The position numbers and the translations under genes are program-made. The notes beneath the pieces were generated by a model. That model ran no database searches and was not told where the DNA came from. It saw only the letters and a program-made list of their open reading frames with translations. 10,870 nt of DNA from an uncultured Clostridia bacterium (GTDB lineage Bacteria; Bacillota; Clostridia; Oscillospirales; Ruminococcaceae), in assembly GCA_946533615.1 (NCBI GenBank), contig CAMNBY010000266.1, forward strand, positions 1 through 10,870, read 5' to 3'. This document shows, in pieces, positions 1-6,762 of this stretch (position 1 is its first letter; every line of letters starts with the position of its first letter).

Positions 1-88
1 TACGAAAGTAAGCCTGCGTCGTTTTTAGTCACTCTGACGAAAAATCTGACTGCGTTTCTGACGCACAATAGTCGTGCGGTGTTGCCTT
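1..88. repeat. right half of a long palindromic (MITE-like) repeat, cut by the window edge
   Basis: Bases 57-88 match bases 6568-6599 at 29 of 32 positions, ending in the same GCGG-T-TTGCCTT terminus. The window opens with TAC-GAAA-GTA, which looks like the apex of a hairpin, so the other arm should lie just outside the window. Bases 28-64 contain repeated TCTGACG/TCTGAC words. I remember similar long hairpin repeats from Ruminococcus-type genomes, but I cannot search here. No transposase is present, so any movement would depend on a protein encoded elsewhere. The element lies directly downstream of a leftward promoter (121-149) and would form part of that transcript. Confidence 0.65.
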
Positions 89-120
89 AAAAACAATGAA
101 TTGCGCCTTTCTTGTGTAAT

Positions 121-149
121 ATTTTACCACAGATGTAAATGCTTGTCAA
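121..149 (-). promoter_or_regulatory. SigA-type promoter pointing left, out of the window
   Basis: Read on the minus strand, a perfect TTGACA (-35, plus-strand 144-149) is followed after exactly 17 bases by TAAAAT (-10, plus-strand 121-126). Transcription would start near 114 and run through the palindromic repeat at 1-88 into a gene beyond the left edge. No start codon with a good ribosome site is seen in between, so the target gene is unknown. The match is close to consensus and the spacing ideal, so a constitutive housekeeping promoter is likely. Confidence 0.7.
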
Positions 150-217
150 GTGCTGCGGGTGTTTTTTTCACAGTGGAGCATCGCGGACAAAATGGAGTAG
201 AAATCGAGCCCGAAAGG

Positions 218-226
218 TGCTATAAT
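218..226 (+). promoter_or_regulatory. extended -10 promoter for the AraC/ABC composite gene
   Basis: TGC-TATAAT is a perfect extended -10 element (TG at 218-219, TATAAT at 221-226). The -35 position 17 bases upstream (198-203) is poor, as is usual for extended -10 promoters. Transcription should start near 233, giving a leader of about 74 bases before the ATG at 307. Confidence 0.6.
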
Positions 227-231
227 TTACC

Positions 232-280
232 TCGGTCTTAAGGCCGATAATTTTTGCTGAGGGGTTAGCGAGAGCTAACC
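232..280 (+). other. leader with two small hairpins
   Basis: The first hairpin pairs 232-237 with 242-247 (one G-U pair, four-base loop) and is followed by a T-run at 251-255. The second pairs 263-269 with 274-280, seven perfect pairs closed by a GAGA (GNRA-type) tetraloop. Both lie in the predicted untranslated leader. The first, with its T-run, could act as a weak attenuator. I could not match the layout to a riboswitch class I know, so no ligand is proposed. Confidence 0.35.
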
Positions 281-306
281 TTGTGAGCGGCGAAAGGCAG
301 GTATCC

Positions 307-1011
307 ATGAGCAGAGATCATTTTTCCGCCCTTGAGCGGGCAGGCTTCGGCTCGAACGTACACGAGGTCGCGGCTGACGGCAGCTGCCGTGTGCTGCGCA
401 TCGACGACGAAACGGGCGAGGGCTTTATGACTATGTACCGCGTGTTCGGCGGGGTCTACCTGATGTACAACGACTTCCACCTGAGGCGCTGTGTCTCGGA
501 ATATCAGAACCCCGAAACGGTGCTGTGCATCGACCACTGCCGCGAGGGCAGGATAGAGCACGAGAACTCCCTCGGCGACGTCATCAGCCAGCCCTCGGGC
601 GCCCTGAAAAGCACGATCGTCGAGCGCATCGACAGCATCGAGACCACCCTTGCATATATCCTGCCCGAGTTCACCACGGGCATCGGAGCGCCGATCATCA
701 TTTTAGTGTATGTGTTCGTTATCAGCTGGAAGCTTGGACTGGCGGCGCTTGTCACGGTGCCGCTCGGCATCGTCTGCTACGCGCTGATGATGTTCGGCTA
801 TGAGGAAAACTACGGCAGGACGGTAAGGGCGACCAAGGCGCTCAACGCAGTGACCACGGAATACATAAACGGCATCGAGGTCATCAAGGTCTTCGGCAAG
901 GCGCAGTCGAGCTACGAGAAGTTTGCCGCCGCCGACTGGGATATGTCGGTGTTCACCTGCAATTACAGCGGCTATTCAAGATACGTCCTGCGCTGCACGC
1001 TCGAGGACTGA
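307..1011 (+). pseudogene. composite frame: AraC-type regulator N-terminus joined to ABC exporter membrane segment
   Basis: The ATG at 307 is preferred over the GTG at 283 because an AAAGG ribosome site (293-297) sits nine bases before it. The frame gives 234 residues. Residues 1 to about 87 resemble the sensor domain of clostridial AraC-family regulators, with the motifs VYLMYNDFHL and LCIDHCREGRIEHE. From about residue 88 the sequence is the middle of an ABC exporter membrane domain (QPSGALKSTIVERIDSIETT, then two hydrophobic spans at about 129-165, and EYINGIEVIKVFGKAQSSYE). The DNA-binding AraC domain, the exporter N-terminus and the whole ATPase domain are absent. The last 25 residues (210-234) match neither family as far as I can tell. 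AraC genes often lie next to such exporters, so a deletion in one locus is the simplest origin. Promoter, ribosome site and terminator are all intact, so a product may still be made, but neither original activity can remain. Confidence 0.7.
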
Positions 1012-1031
1012 CAAAATGGAACAACAAACAG

Positions 1032-1066
1032 CAAAAGCCCCGAGAAACCGCTTCTCGGGGCTTTTG
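1032..1066. terminator. strong bidirectional intrinsic terminator
   Basis: A perfect 15-bp stem (1032-1046 with 1052-1066) with a GC-rich core and five-base loop is flanked by A-rich and T-rich tracts on both sides. It lies between two convergent genes, ending the composite gene from the left and the sensor kinase transcript from the right. Confidence 0.92.
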
Positions 1067-1080
1067 TTGTATTTGGTTTT

Positions 1081-2292
1081 TTATGCCAGCTTTACGACAA
1101 GAGAAGCGCAGAAGCAGCCGCCATTGATCTCGGCGTAGACCTCGCCGCCCATCAGGTTCATCAGCCGCTTGCAGATGAACAGCCCAAGGCCGTTGCCCTT
1201 GATATTGTCGGCGTTGCTGCCGCGATGGAAGCTTGCAAATATCTGCGGCAGCTCCTTCTGCTCGAGGGTGCAGCCAGTGTTCGTGACCGTTATCAGCTGG
1301 CAGCCGTCGATCTTGTCAAAGCTCAGGGCTATCCTCCTGCCGTCGCCGTACTTGATGGCGTTCTCGACAAGGTTTTGCAGGCACTCGGCAAGCCTGTCGG
1401 GGTCGCAGGAAAGAATACAGTCGCCGTAGCTGCCGATCTCGAACTCCGTCCCCGTGAGGCTCAGCTGCGGGGTGTATCTTGCGCTGATCTTAGAAATGAC
1501 AGCGCTCAGGAAGACCTCGCCTTGCGTCACCTCAAAGGTCATGAAGTCCTCGCTTGCAGCCTTGGTTATCTCGCTTACGAACCGCTCGATCTCGTCTGCC
1601 CTTGTGTTGATGCTCTCGGCAGCAGCGCGGCGCTTTTCCTCGTCGGTGTAGATGCCCTTGGCAAGCGCCTTGGCGTTCAGCTTGATGGCAGAGAGGGGAG
1701 TTTTTATGTCGTGTGAAAGCGACAGCAGGAGCAGCTTCTTGTCGCGCTGCATCGAAAGCTCACGCTGCCTGTCGCTCTCGATCTTCTCGCGCAGAAGGTT
1801 TACGCCCCAGGTGAACTTGCCGAAGAAGCGGCTCTTTTCCTCGCTGATCGGCACCGCAAGATTTCCCCGCGCAAGCTCCTTGGGAACGTTGTTGAGCCTG
1901 CCGAAGGGTTTGATTATGTTCCTGCGAATGAAGGCCATTATCCCGCACATCAGCAGGAACAGCGCCCCCAGCACACAGTTCACGGCGATCAGCAGGCGGC
2001 TTTGGCCTTCGGGCTCGTATTCGACGCGGTAGAGCGTTCCGCCTGCCTCGATGATAACATAACTCTCGTCGCTCTTGTACAGATCCTCCCCCGAGAATAC
2101 GCCCGTCAGGTGAGGATATTTTTCAAGGTCATAGCTGCCCGTTTCGGTGATCTCGTCGGCAAGGCGCTTCGCCTCGACACGGTACTCGCCGCCCGCCGTC
2201 CTGCTCCGTCGGACAAGCACGGCGTTCAGCACCGCCGCAAGCGCCAGAAATATCACTATCGCTGCGATGCACAGCCTTCTCCACGCCCTCAT
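1081..2292 (-). CDS. membrane sensor histidine kinase
   Basis: This 403-residue kinase autophosphorylates and passes phosphate to the regulator encoded just upstream. A membrane span at about 7-27 and a second at about 100-122 enclose roughly 72 outer residues, enough for a small sensing domain. A HAMP-like linker follows (about 123-175). The phospho-acceptor histidine is H194 in SLSHDIKTPLSAIK. The ATP-binding domain has the N box NLVENAIKY (N311), a G1-like region ITVTNTGC in which the usual Asp is Asn, an F-box-like IFASFHRGS and the G2 box GNGLGLFICK. The ATG overlaps the stop codon of the regulator gene by four bases (ATGA), so the two are translationally coupled. The outer loop is much larger than in BceS-type intramembrane kinases, which suggests that it may bind a ligand itself. 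Family assignment is firm; the signal is unknown. Confidence 0.95.
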   Translation of the reverse strand: MRAWRRLCIAAIVIFLALAAVLNAVLVRRSRTAGGEYRVEAKRLADEITETGSYDLEKYPHLTGVFSGEDLYKSDESYVIIEAGGTLYRVEYEPEGQSRLLIAVNCVLGALFLLMCGIMAFIRRNIIKPFGRLNNVPKELARGNLAVPISEEKSRFFGKFTWGVNLLREKIESDRQRELSMQRDKKLLLLSLSHDIKTPLSAIKLNAKALAKGIYTDEEKRRAAAESINTRADEIERFVSEITKAASEDFMTFEVTQGEVFLSAVISKISARYTPQLSLTGTEFEIGSYGDCILSCDPDRLAECLQNLVENAIKYGDGRRIALSFDKIDGCQLITVTNTGCTLEQKELPQIFASFHRGSNADNIKGNGLGLFICKRLMNLMGGEVYAEINGGCFCASLVVKLA

Positions 2293-2951
2293 ACGAACTT
2301 GTACCCAACGCCCCAGACCGTCAGCAGCCGCTTGGCGTTCTTCGGGTCGTCGCCCAGCTTCTGCCGCAGGCGGTTGATGTGGACGTGCAGCGTTTGCAGC
2401 TCGGAGTCGCTGTCGCTGCCCCAGACGGTGCTGAACAGATACTCCTTTTTCAGCGCCTTGCCCTGGTTTTCAATAAGCAGCGCCAGCAGGTCAAATTCCT
2501 TCGCCGCAAGCTCAACGGGGCGGCCGTCGATCTCGGCGGTCCTGTCCGCAAGGTTCAGCGTGACGCCGCTCGCAGAGATCAGGCTCCGCTGGTAGCGCCT
2601 CTTGAAGATGCCTTTGATCTTCGCGAGCAGTATGTCTATATCGTAGGGCTTCTCGATGTAGTCATCTGCCCCGAGGTCAAGCCCGTTGAGCTTGTCCTCC
2701 TTGTCCGTCCTTGCGCTGACGATCAGGATCGGTGTGTCGGCACTCTCGCGCAGCTTCGAGCAGACCGCAAACCCGTTCACGTCGGGCAGGTTGATGTCGA
2801 GCACCACGAGCCTTGCGCCGTAGCGCTCAAACAGCACCAGCGCCCTCTCGCCGCTCTCCACCGCCGAGACCGTGTAGCCCTCGGCCCGCAGAAAGTCTGT
2901 CAGAAGTGTGCAGACCTCCCTGTCGTCCTCAACGATCAGAATATCTGTCAT
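2289..2951 (-). CDS. OmpR/PhoB-family response regulator
   Basis: The protein has 220 residues from the ATG at 2951. This start is chosen because a GGTGGTG ribosome site (2957-2963) precedes it and the longer alternative from 2999 would run through the promoter. The receiver domain (about 1-115) has the acidic pair D9/D10, phospho-acceptor D52 in VVLDINLPD, S79 and K101. The winged-helix DNA-binding domain (about 125-220) shows AAKEFDLLALL, HVHINRLRQKLGDD and the terminal VWGVGYKFV typical of OmpR/PhoB proteins. It is coupled to the kinase gene by a four-base overlap. The likely target is the 11-bp-spaced direct repeat upstream of the permease gene (6217-6232), which would make the module self-regulated; that link is inference. 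Confidence 0.95.
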   Translation of the reverse strand: MTDILIVEDDREVCTLLTDFLRAEGYTVSAVESGERALVLFERYGARLVVLDINLPDVNGFAVCSKLRESADTPILIVSARTDKEDKLNGLDLGADDYIEKPYDIDILLAKIKGIFKRRYQRSLISASGVTLNLADRTAEIDGRPVELAAKEFDLLALLIENQGKALKKEYLFSTVWGSDSDSELQTLHVHINRLRQKLGDDPKNAKRLLTVWGVGYKFV

Positions 2952-2970
2952 AGTATCACCACCCGAGACC

Positions 2971-2999
2971 ATTGTACCACATCGGCGGAAATAAAGCAA
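2971..2999 (-). promoter_or_regulatory. promoter for the regulator-kinase pair
   Basis: On the minus strand TTGCTT (plus-strand 2994-2999) is followed after 17 bases by TACAAT (2971-2976), and TGG before the -10 makes it an extended -10 element. Transcription should start about 13 bases before the regulator ATG. It would supply basal regulator and kinase independent of the transporter promoter. Confidence 0.6.
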
Positions 3000-3009
3000 G
3001 TGCAGCGGC

Positions 3010-3780
3010 TTACCAGCCCTGCTCCATGAGCCAGTTATTCAGGTCTCTTTCGCGGTCGCGCAGGGACTTTTCGCTGTCCTCGAAATGCCCCAGCTCCTTT
3101 TCGCCCATGATGCCGCCGTCAACGAGATAGAGCACGCGGCTGCACTTAGCGGCGACCTTCGGGTCGTGGGTGACGCACATGATCGTGGTGCCGTCGCGGT
3201 TCAGCGACAGAAGCTCGTTCATCACCTCGTCGGAGCTTGAGCGGTTGAGCGCTCCCGTGGGCTCGTCGGCAAAGATCATTTTGGGAGAGTTTATCATGCT
3301 GCGTGCGATGCAGGCTCTTTGCAGCTGGCCGCCCGAGACCTCGTTGATGTCGTTGCCGCCGACATCGTCTATTCCGAGCCTGCGGCAGAGCTGCAGGCCG
3401 CGCTCCTCGGTCTGCCTGCGGGTCTCGGTGTTCTTCTTTGACTTCACGGCAGGCAGGATTATGTTGTCCAGAACCGAAAGATTTTTCATCATGTACATCT
3501 GCTGGAAGATAAAGCCCATCTCGTCGAGCCGCAGCCGCGACAGCTCCTTGTCCGTGAGCTTTGCGGTCTCGCGGCCGTTGAAGATGACCTCGCCTGCGGT
3601 CGCCCTGTCCATTCCCGACACGCAGTAGAGCAGGGTGGATTTTCCCGAGCCCGAGGGCCCCATGACGGCCACCATCTCGCCCTCCGAGATCTCAAGGTCG
3701 ATGTTTTTGAGCACATTGTTCTGCCTCTTGTTCACGATGTATGTCTTGCAAAGTCCCTTCGCCTGTAAAACTGTATTCAC
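3010..3780 (-). CDS. ABC transporter ATPase of the MacB/LolD/BceA type
   Basis: This 256-residue ATPase powers the FtsX-type permease encoded immediately upstream. All nucleotide-binding motifs are intact: Walker A GPSGSGKST (41-49), Q-loop glutamine Q93, signature VSGGQLQR (148-155), Walker B MIFADE (168-173) and H-loop H205. It starts with GTG at 3780, preceded by AGGGAGG eight bases away. The gap to the permease stop is 21 bases, so the two are co-transcribed. Sequence style (FADEPTGAL, VTHDPKVA) is that of ATPases paired with FtsX-like permeases in peptide-detoxifying or lipoprotein-handling systems. Beyond the core fold there is a charged C-terminal tail of about 30 residues. The substrate cannot be read from the ATPase. 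Confidence 0.95.
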   Translation of the reverse strand: MNTVLQAKGLCKTYIVNKRQNNVLKNIDLEISEGEMVAVMGPSGSGKSTLLYCVSGMDRATAGEVIFNGRETAKLTDKELSRLRLDEMGFIFQQMYMMKNLSVLDNIILPAVKSKKNTETRRQTEERGLQLCRRLGIDDVGGNDINEVSGGQLQRACIARSMINSPKMIFADEPTGALNRSSSDEVMNELLSLNRDGTTIMCVTHDPKVAAKCSRVLYLVDGGIMGEKELGHFEDSEKSLRDRERDLNNWLMEQGW

Positions 3781-3801
3781 GGTATTATCCTCCCTATTTC
3801 C

Positions 3802-6156
3802 TTATTCGATCGAAGCGGTGTCGCTTGCCTTTATTGTCCTTGTGTAAAGCGCCGTCAGGAACGAGCTTGCTGCCGTTACTCCGACGAGAAGCAGCGGAGC
3901 GATGACAAACACCTCGATCGGGTCGAAGACGCACTTTATTCCCGAAACGTCGCCTATCAGCAGGCAGATACGGTTCATCAGCAGATCGCTCAGCGGCATC
4001 AACACAGCACCCGAGATCACGCAGGCCAGCAGCGACACGATCACGAACCTTAACGTGTGCTGGGCGATGATGCTGCCGCTTGAAACGCCCACCGCCTTCA
4101 TCAGCGCTATCTCGCTTTTCTCCTTCGAGATGAACGAGCGCTCCATAAGCACCGCGATCATCGCGGTCACGATGACGGTTATTATTATCATCATCTGCTT
4201 GATCGCGTCAAGCATATCGCTTATTCCCGTAAAGCTCTTTATCATTTCCGAAATGGTGAAGACCTTGTCGGTGTCCATCAGCTCCCTCAGCCTTTCAATG
4301 TTCTTTTCCACCTGCTCCCTGTCGGGGTCGCCGTCAAACTTGATCTGAACGCCTACGGTGCCGTTTGAGGGTACACTCCCCATGTCAAAATCCTTGTTCA
4401 GGAAGACCACCTTGCTCTGGAAGGTCGAGTGCCTGCCCGTGATGATGAATTCATACTCCCTGTCTCCGATCTGTGCCGTTATGCGGTCGCCTATCTCTGC
4501 GCCGAGCTCCTCCATAGCGCTGACAGTCAGCATCACCTCATCGTCCTTCTGCGGCAGGCTGCCCTCGTCTACGGTAAGCTTATCCTCGGTGTGCCCCTTC
4601 AGCACCCCGAAGCGGAGCTTTGCCTGAGTGCCGTCCTTGAAGGCCTTGCCCCTTACAAACAGCGTGATGGTGCAGCTGCCGGGCATATCGTTTTCCCTCA
4701 GCAGCTTTTCCGTGTCCTCTATCGTTTTTTCGGCGCTGCTCTGGTCGATCAGCATATCGCGCAGCATCATGGGCTCAAGTATGCAGGCGTCGCTTTCGGG
4801 GATGTCAAAGAACTGGTGTATGCTCTCGTCACGGAGCGTGAGCGAGAAGACGGACATCGTGGTTATCATCAGCAGGTTCAGCGCGAACACGAGCGTTATG
4901 ATGCAGAACTGCTTCGGAGCGCTCAGCACATCGTTGAACGCAAGGAAGCCTGTTGACGGCAGCCGCGAGCGCCCGAGCTTCAGCAGGCTGCGCTTTTTGA
5001 AGCGCTCTCCCGTCTGGCCGCTCCTTACCGCATCTATCGGCGAGAGCTTCTTTACCCTGCGTGTGCTCAGATAGCAGAACAGCAGTATCACCGCAACAAC
5101 TCCCGCCGAGCTCAAAAGCCCCATGAGGCTGCTGTGCTCTCCGCCAAGCACCATGTTCTTCGAGACAGTCTCGAGCATCAGGTCCGTCAGCGGCAGCGAG
5201 CACGCAAAGCCTATCAGCGCTCCGACGACCGCGATCGCCATGTACTTTATCATGTAGAGCCGCCTGATGCTCCAGTTGTCTATGCCGACGGCCTTCATCA
5301 CGCCGATCTCGCGGAAGTCCTCGGCGATCGTGAAGCCGATCGAGAACTTGAGCACCACAAAGACCGTGACCAGCAGCATTATGCTTATTGCCATCATCAC
5401 ATAGGCCGCGATCATGTCGTAAAGAAATCCTTCCCTGTAGGAATCTCTTGTCCTGACAGTTATGCTGTCGTCCTCCTCCGCCGCGGCCTCAAGCTCGTCA
5501 AGGTCGGCGTTGTTTATGCCTATGTCTCGAAGAAACATCACATGAGCGTCTTCCTCCTCGTCGATGCGGGCGTAGTCGCCGCTGTTGACCAGGATAAAGG
5601 GGTCGCTCGATTCCTCGGTGCCTGCTTGGGCGTATTTTAACTGCCCCGCATACCTGAGCGGCAGGCTCAGGCCGCCCACGTTCAGCACTACCTCGTCACC
5701 TTCCTCGATGTCAAGATTTCGCGTGAATACCGCGCTTGCGTAAAAGCTGCCATCGTCAACGCTCTCTATTTTTCTGTTGCCTCCGTCAAAGCAGTTGATT
5801 ATCAGCTCGCTGTCGGGAAGGACAACGACGGGCGCGATGAAGTTTTTCAGTTCCTCGCCGTCAAGGCTGAAATTCTTCGAGCCCATTATCAGCAGCGCCC
5901 TTGTCATCTTGTAGTCCTTGACCGAGGGCAAAGCGAGTATCTTTTCTGCGGCATCGGTCTCGGAGTAGGACTCGATCTCGACCACAACGTCGGGCATCTC
6001 GGCTAACTCAAAGTAGTGTTCGATGCCGCCCGTCACGGCGATTATGTTGTTGACGCTTGCCGCCGCGAACATCGAGCAGAGAATTACGAACAGCAGCAGA
6101 ACGATGTTCATCGTCTTCTTGCGTTTCAGGTCCTTTTTGAGTATCCTTCGGAACAT
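3802..6156 (-). CDS. large FtsX-type ABC transporter permease
   Basis: This 784-residue membrane protein has the duplicated FtsX layout: one span near 18-38, a large outer domain (about 39-245), three spans (about 249-270, 300-325, 345-365), a further span near 415-435, a second large outer domain (about 440-640) and three final spans. Each half carries the FtsX helix motif, EIGVMKAVGIDNWSI in the first and EIALMKAVGVSSGSI in the second. The ATG at 6156 has a GGAGG site seven bases before it. It heads the operon with its ATPase and a two-component system. Such permeases act as mechanotransmission exporters on peptides, lipids or lipoproteins from the membrane outer face. The two large outer domains separate it from BceB-type permeases, which have one. 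The exact substrate is unknown; envelope stress or antimicrobial peptide defence is a reasonable inference from the neighbouring kinase and regulator. Confidence 0.93.
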   Translation of the reverse strand: MFRRILKKDLKRKKTMNIVLLLFVILCSMFAAASVNNIIAVTGGIEHYFELAEMPDVVVEIESYSETDAAEKILALPSVKDYKMTRALLIMGSKNFSLDGEELKNFIAPVVVLPDSELIINCFDGGNRKIESVDDGSFYASAVFTRNLDIEEGDEVVLNVGGLSLPLRYAGQLKYAQAGTEESSDPFILVNSGDYARIDEEEDAHVMFLRDIGINNADLDELEAAAEEDDSITVRTRDSYREGFLYDMIAAYVMMAISIMLLVTVFVVLKFSIGFTIAEDFREIGVMKAVGIDNWSIRRLYMIKYMAIAVVGALIGFACSLPLTDLMLETVSKNMVLGGEHSSLMGLLSSAGVVAVILLFCYLSTRRVKKLSPIDAVRSGQTGERFKKRSLLKLGRSRLPSTGFLAFNDVLSAPKQFCIITLVFALNLLMITTMSVFSLTLRDESIHQFFDIPESDACILEPMMLRDMLIDQSSAEKTIEDTEKLLRENDMPGSCTITLFVRGKAFKDGTQAKLRFGVLKGHTEDKLTVDEGSLPQKDDEVMLTVSAMEELGAEIGDRITAQIGDREYEFIITGRHSTFQSKVVFLNKDFDMGSVPSNGTVGVQIKFDGDPDREQVEKNIERLRELMDTDKVFTISEMIKSFTGISDMLDAIKQMMIIITVIVTAMIAVLMERSFISKEKSEIALMKAVGVSSGSIIAQHTLRFVIVSLLACVISGAVLMPLSDLLMNRICLLIGDVSGIKCVFDPIEVFVIAPLLLVGVTAASSFLTALYTRTIKASDTASIE

Positions 6157-6198
6157 AGGCTTACCTCCGTTTTGTATATCGGTCTTCTCTATGCTCCT

Positions 6199-6227
6199 AT
6201 CATAACACAGAAATTCTTAACAAGTCT
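6199..6227 (-). promoter_or_regulatory. activator-dependent promoter of the permease-ATPase-regulator-kinase operon
   Basis: On the minus strand TATGAT (plus-strand 6199-6204) is a good -10. The -35 position 17 bases upstream (6222-6227) reads AGACTT and is poor, which fits a promoter needing an activator. Transcription should start near 6192, about 36 bases before the permease ATG. Confidence 0.55.
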
Positions 6228-6232
6228 TTAAC
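6217..6232 (-). promoter_or_regulatory. direct repeat resembling an OmpR/PhoB-family regulator site
   Basis: TTAAC occurs at 6217-6221 and again at 6228-6232 on the plus strand, 11 bases apart start to start. OmpR/PhoB-family regulators bind as dimers to direct repeats with this one-turn spacing, and PhoP of Bacillus uses TTAACA-like half sites. The pair straddles the weak -35 of the operon promoter, the usual place for activation by this family. The module encodes such a regulator, so self-activation is the simplest reading. Confidence 0.55.
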
Positions 6233-6269
6233 TTTTGAAAGACCGCGAAAAACGACCCGCCGCCCGTGT

Positions 6270-6298
6270 TTGACATCGGGGCGGTTTTGTATTATACT
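6270..6298 (+). promoter_or_regulatory. consensus SigA promoter for the esterase remnant
   Basis: TTGACA (6270-6275) and TATACT (6293-6298) are separated by exactly 17 bases. It is divergent from the permease operon promoter and about 40 bases from the direct repeat. A GGAGG ribosome site and the ATG at 6344 follow. With no clear terminator before natA other than the repeat hairpin at 6536-6604, some transcripts might continue into natAB. Confidence 0.8.
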
Positions 6299-6343
6299 GG
6301 TCATATATCCATTCACCGAGAACCGACACAGGAGGAACAGACG

Positions 6344-6533
6344 ATGAGCGGCATCATACATACAAGCTACGGAGATGTTGAGGGGTTCAGGCATAACGGG
6401 TGCAGGGTCTGGCTTGGCATACCCTTTGCAAAGGCGCCGACAGGCAGGCGACACCCTGCGCTCTGTCTGGAGCCGCTTTGCAAGAGAAGGCACCCCCGGC
6501 TGGACAGCGGGCAAAACGAAGATCATCAGATAA
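6344..6533 (+). pseudogene. carboxylesterase (type B) remnant with internal deletion
   Basis: From the ATG at 6344 (GGAGG at 6331-6335) about 33 residues match the N-terminus of type B carboxylesterases: a TSYGDVEGF stretch followed by RVWLGIPFAKAPTG. A full enzyme has about 450-550 residues. Directly after this, from 6450 in the next frame, 27 codons read DTLRSVWSRFAREGTPGW and on to a TAA at 6531, which resembles the C-terminal end of the same family (the usual W-x-x-FA-x-x-G-x-P pattern). The catalytic Ser, Glu and His regions are gone. So roughly 1.3 kb appears to have been lost, leaving the two gene ends joined out of frame near 6440-6450. Promoter and ribosome site remain intact. No enzyme activity is expected. 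Confidence 0.75.
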
Positions 6534-6535
6534 CA

Positions 6536-6604
6536 GAATAAAGGCAACACCGCACGACCCCTGTGCATCTGACGCACAATGGTTGTGCGGTATTGCCTTT
6601 ATTC
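6536..6604. repeat. short hairpin copy of the palindromic repeat
   Basis: Arms 6536-6559 and 6581-6604 are inverted repeats of 24 bases with two differences, enclosing a 21-base centre. The right side (6568-6599) matches 57-88 at 29 of 32 positions. An alternative inner stem pairs 6574-6579 with 6583-6588. Compared with the copy at the window start, the long central section is missing, so this looks like an internally shortened form. It begins two bases after the stop codon of the esterase remnant. The stem may also act as a terminator-like or transcript-stabilising hairpin. Confidence 0.75.
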
Positions 6605-6746
6605 TTTTGCCTGCCTTAGGGTTTGTCGTTGTAATTTGTTTCCTCGTCATTAGGTACAATTATCCCTCGCACAGGTTGTGCAAGATGACGAAATATCGCC
6701 CCGTGCGGAATAATCAATTCAATTTGGTGGACTTTTTGGGGGACAT

Positions 6747-6762
6747 ACTATATTATAATATA
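6747..6762 (+). promoter_or_regulatory. likely -10 region of the natAB promoter with an AT palindrome
   Basis: TATAAT lies at 6754-6759 inside a perfect 14-base palindrome (6749-6762). No convincing -35 fits it; an alternative is TTGGTG (6724-6729) with TACTAT (6747-6752) at a 17-base spacing. The 210 bases between the repeat and natA hold no other recognisable gene. The palindrome could bind a dimeric regulator, but none is encoded nearby. Confidence 0.4.

Noticed and set aside
2379..3029. 216-codon plus-strand frame opposite the response regulator
   Set aside because: The regulator on the minus strand has all family residues; the plus frame is low-complexity and has no family signal.
6541..6600. 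Repeat hairpin read as an ordinary intrinsic terminator
   Set aside because: The stem is long but is not followed by a uniform T-run and is shared with the copy at 57-88, so a dispersed repeat explains it better, though some termination is possible.
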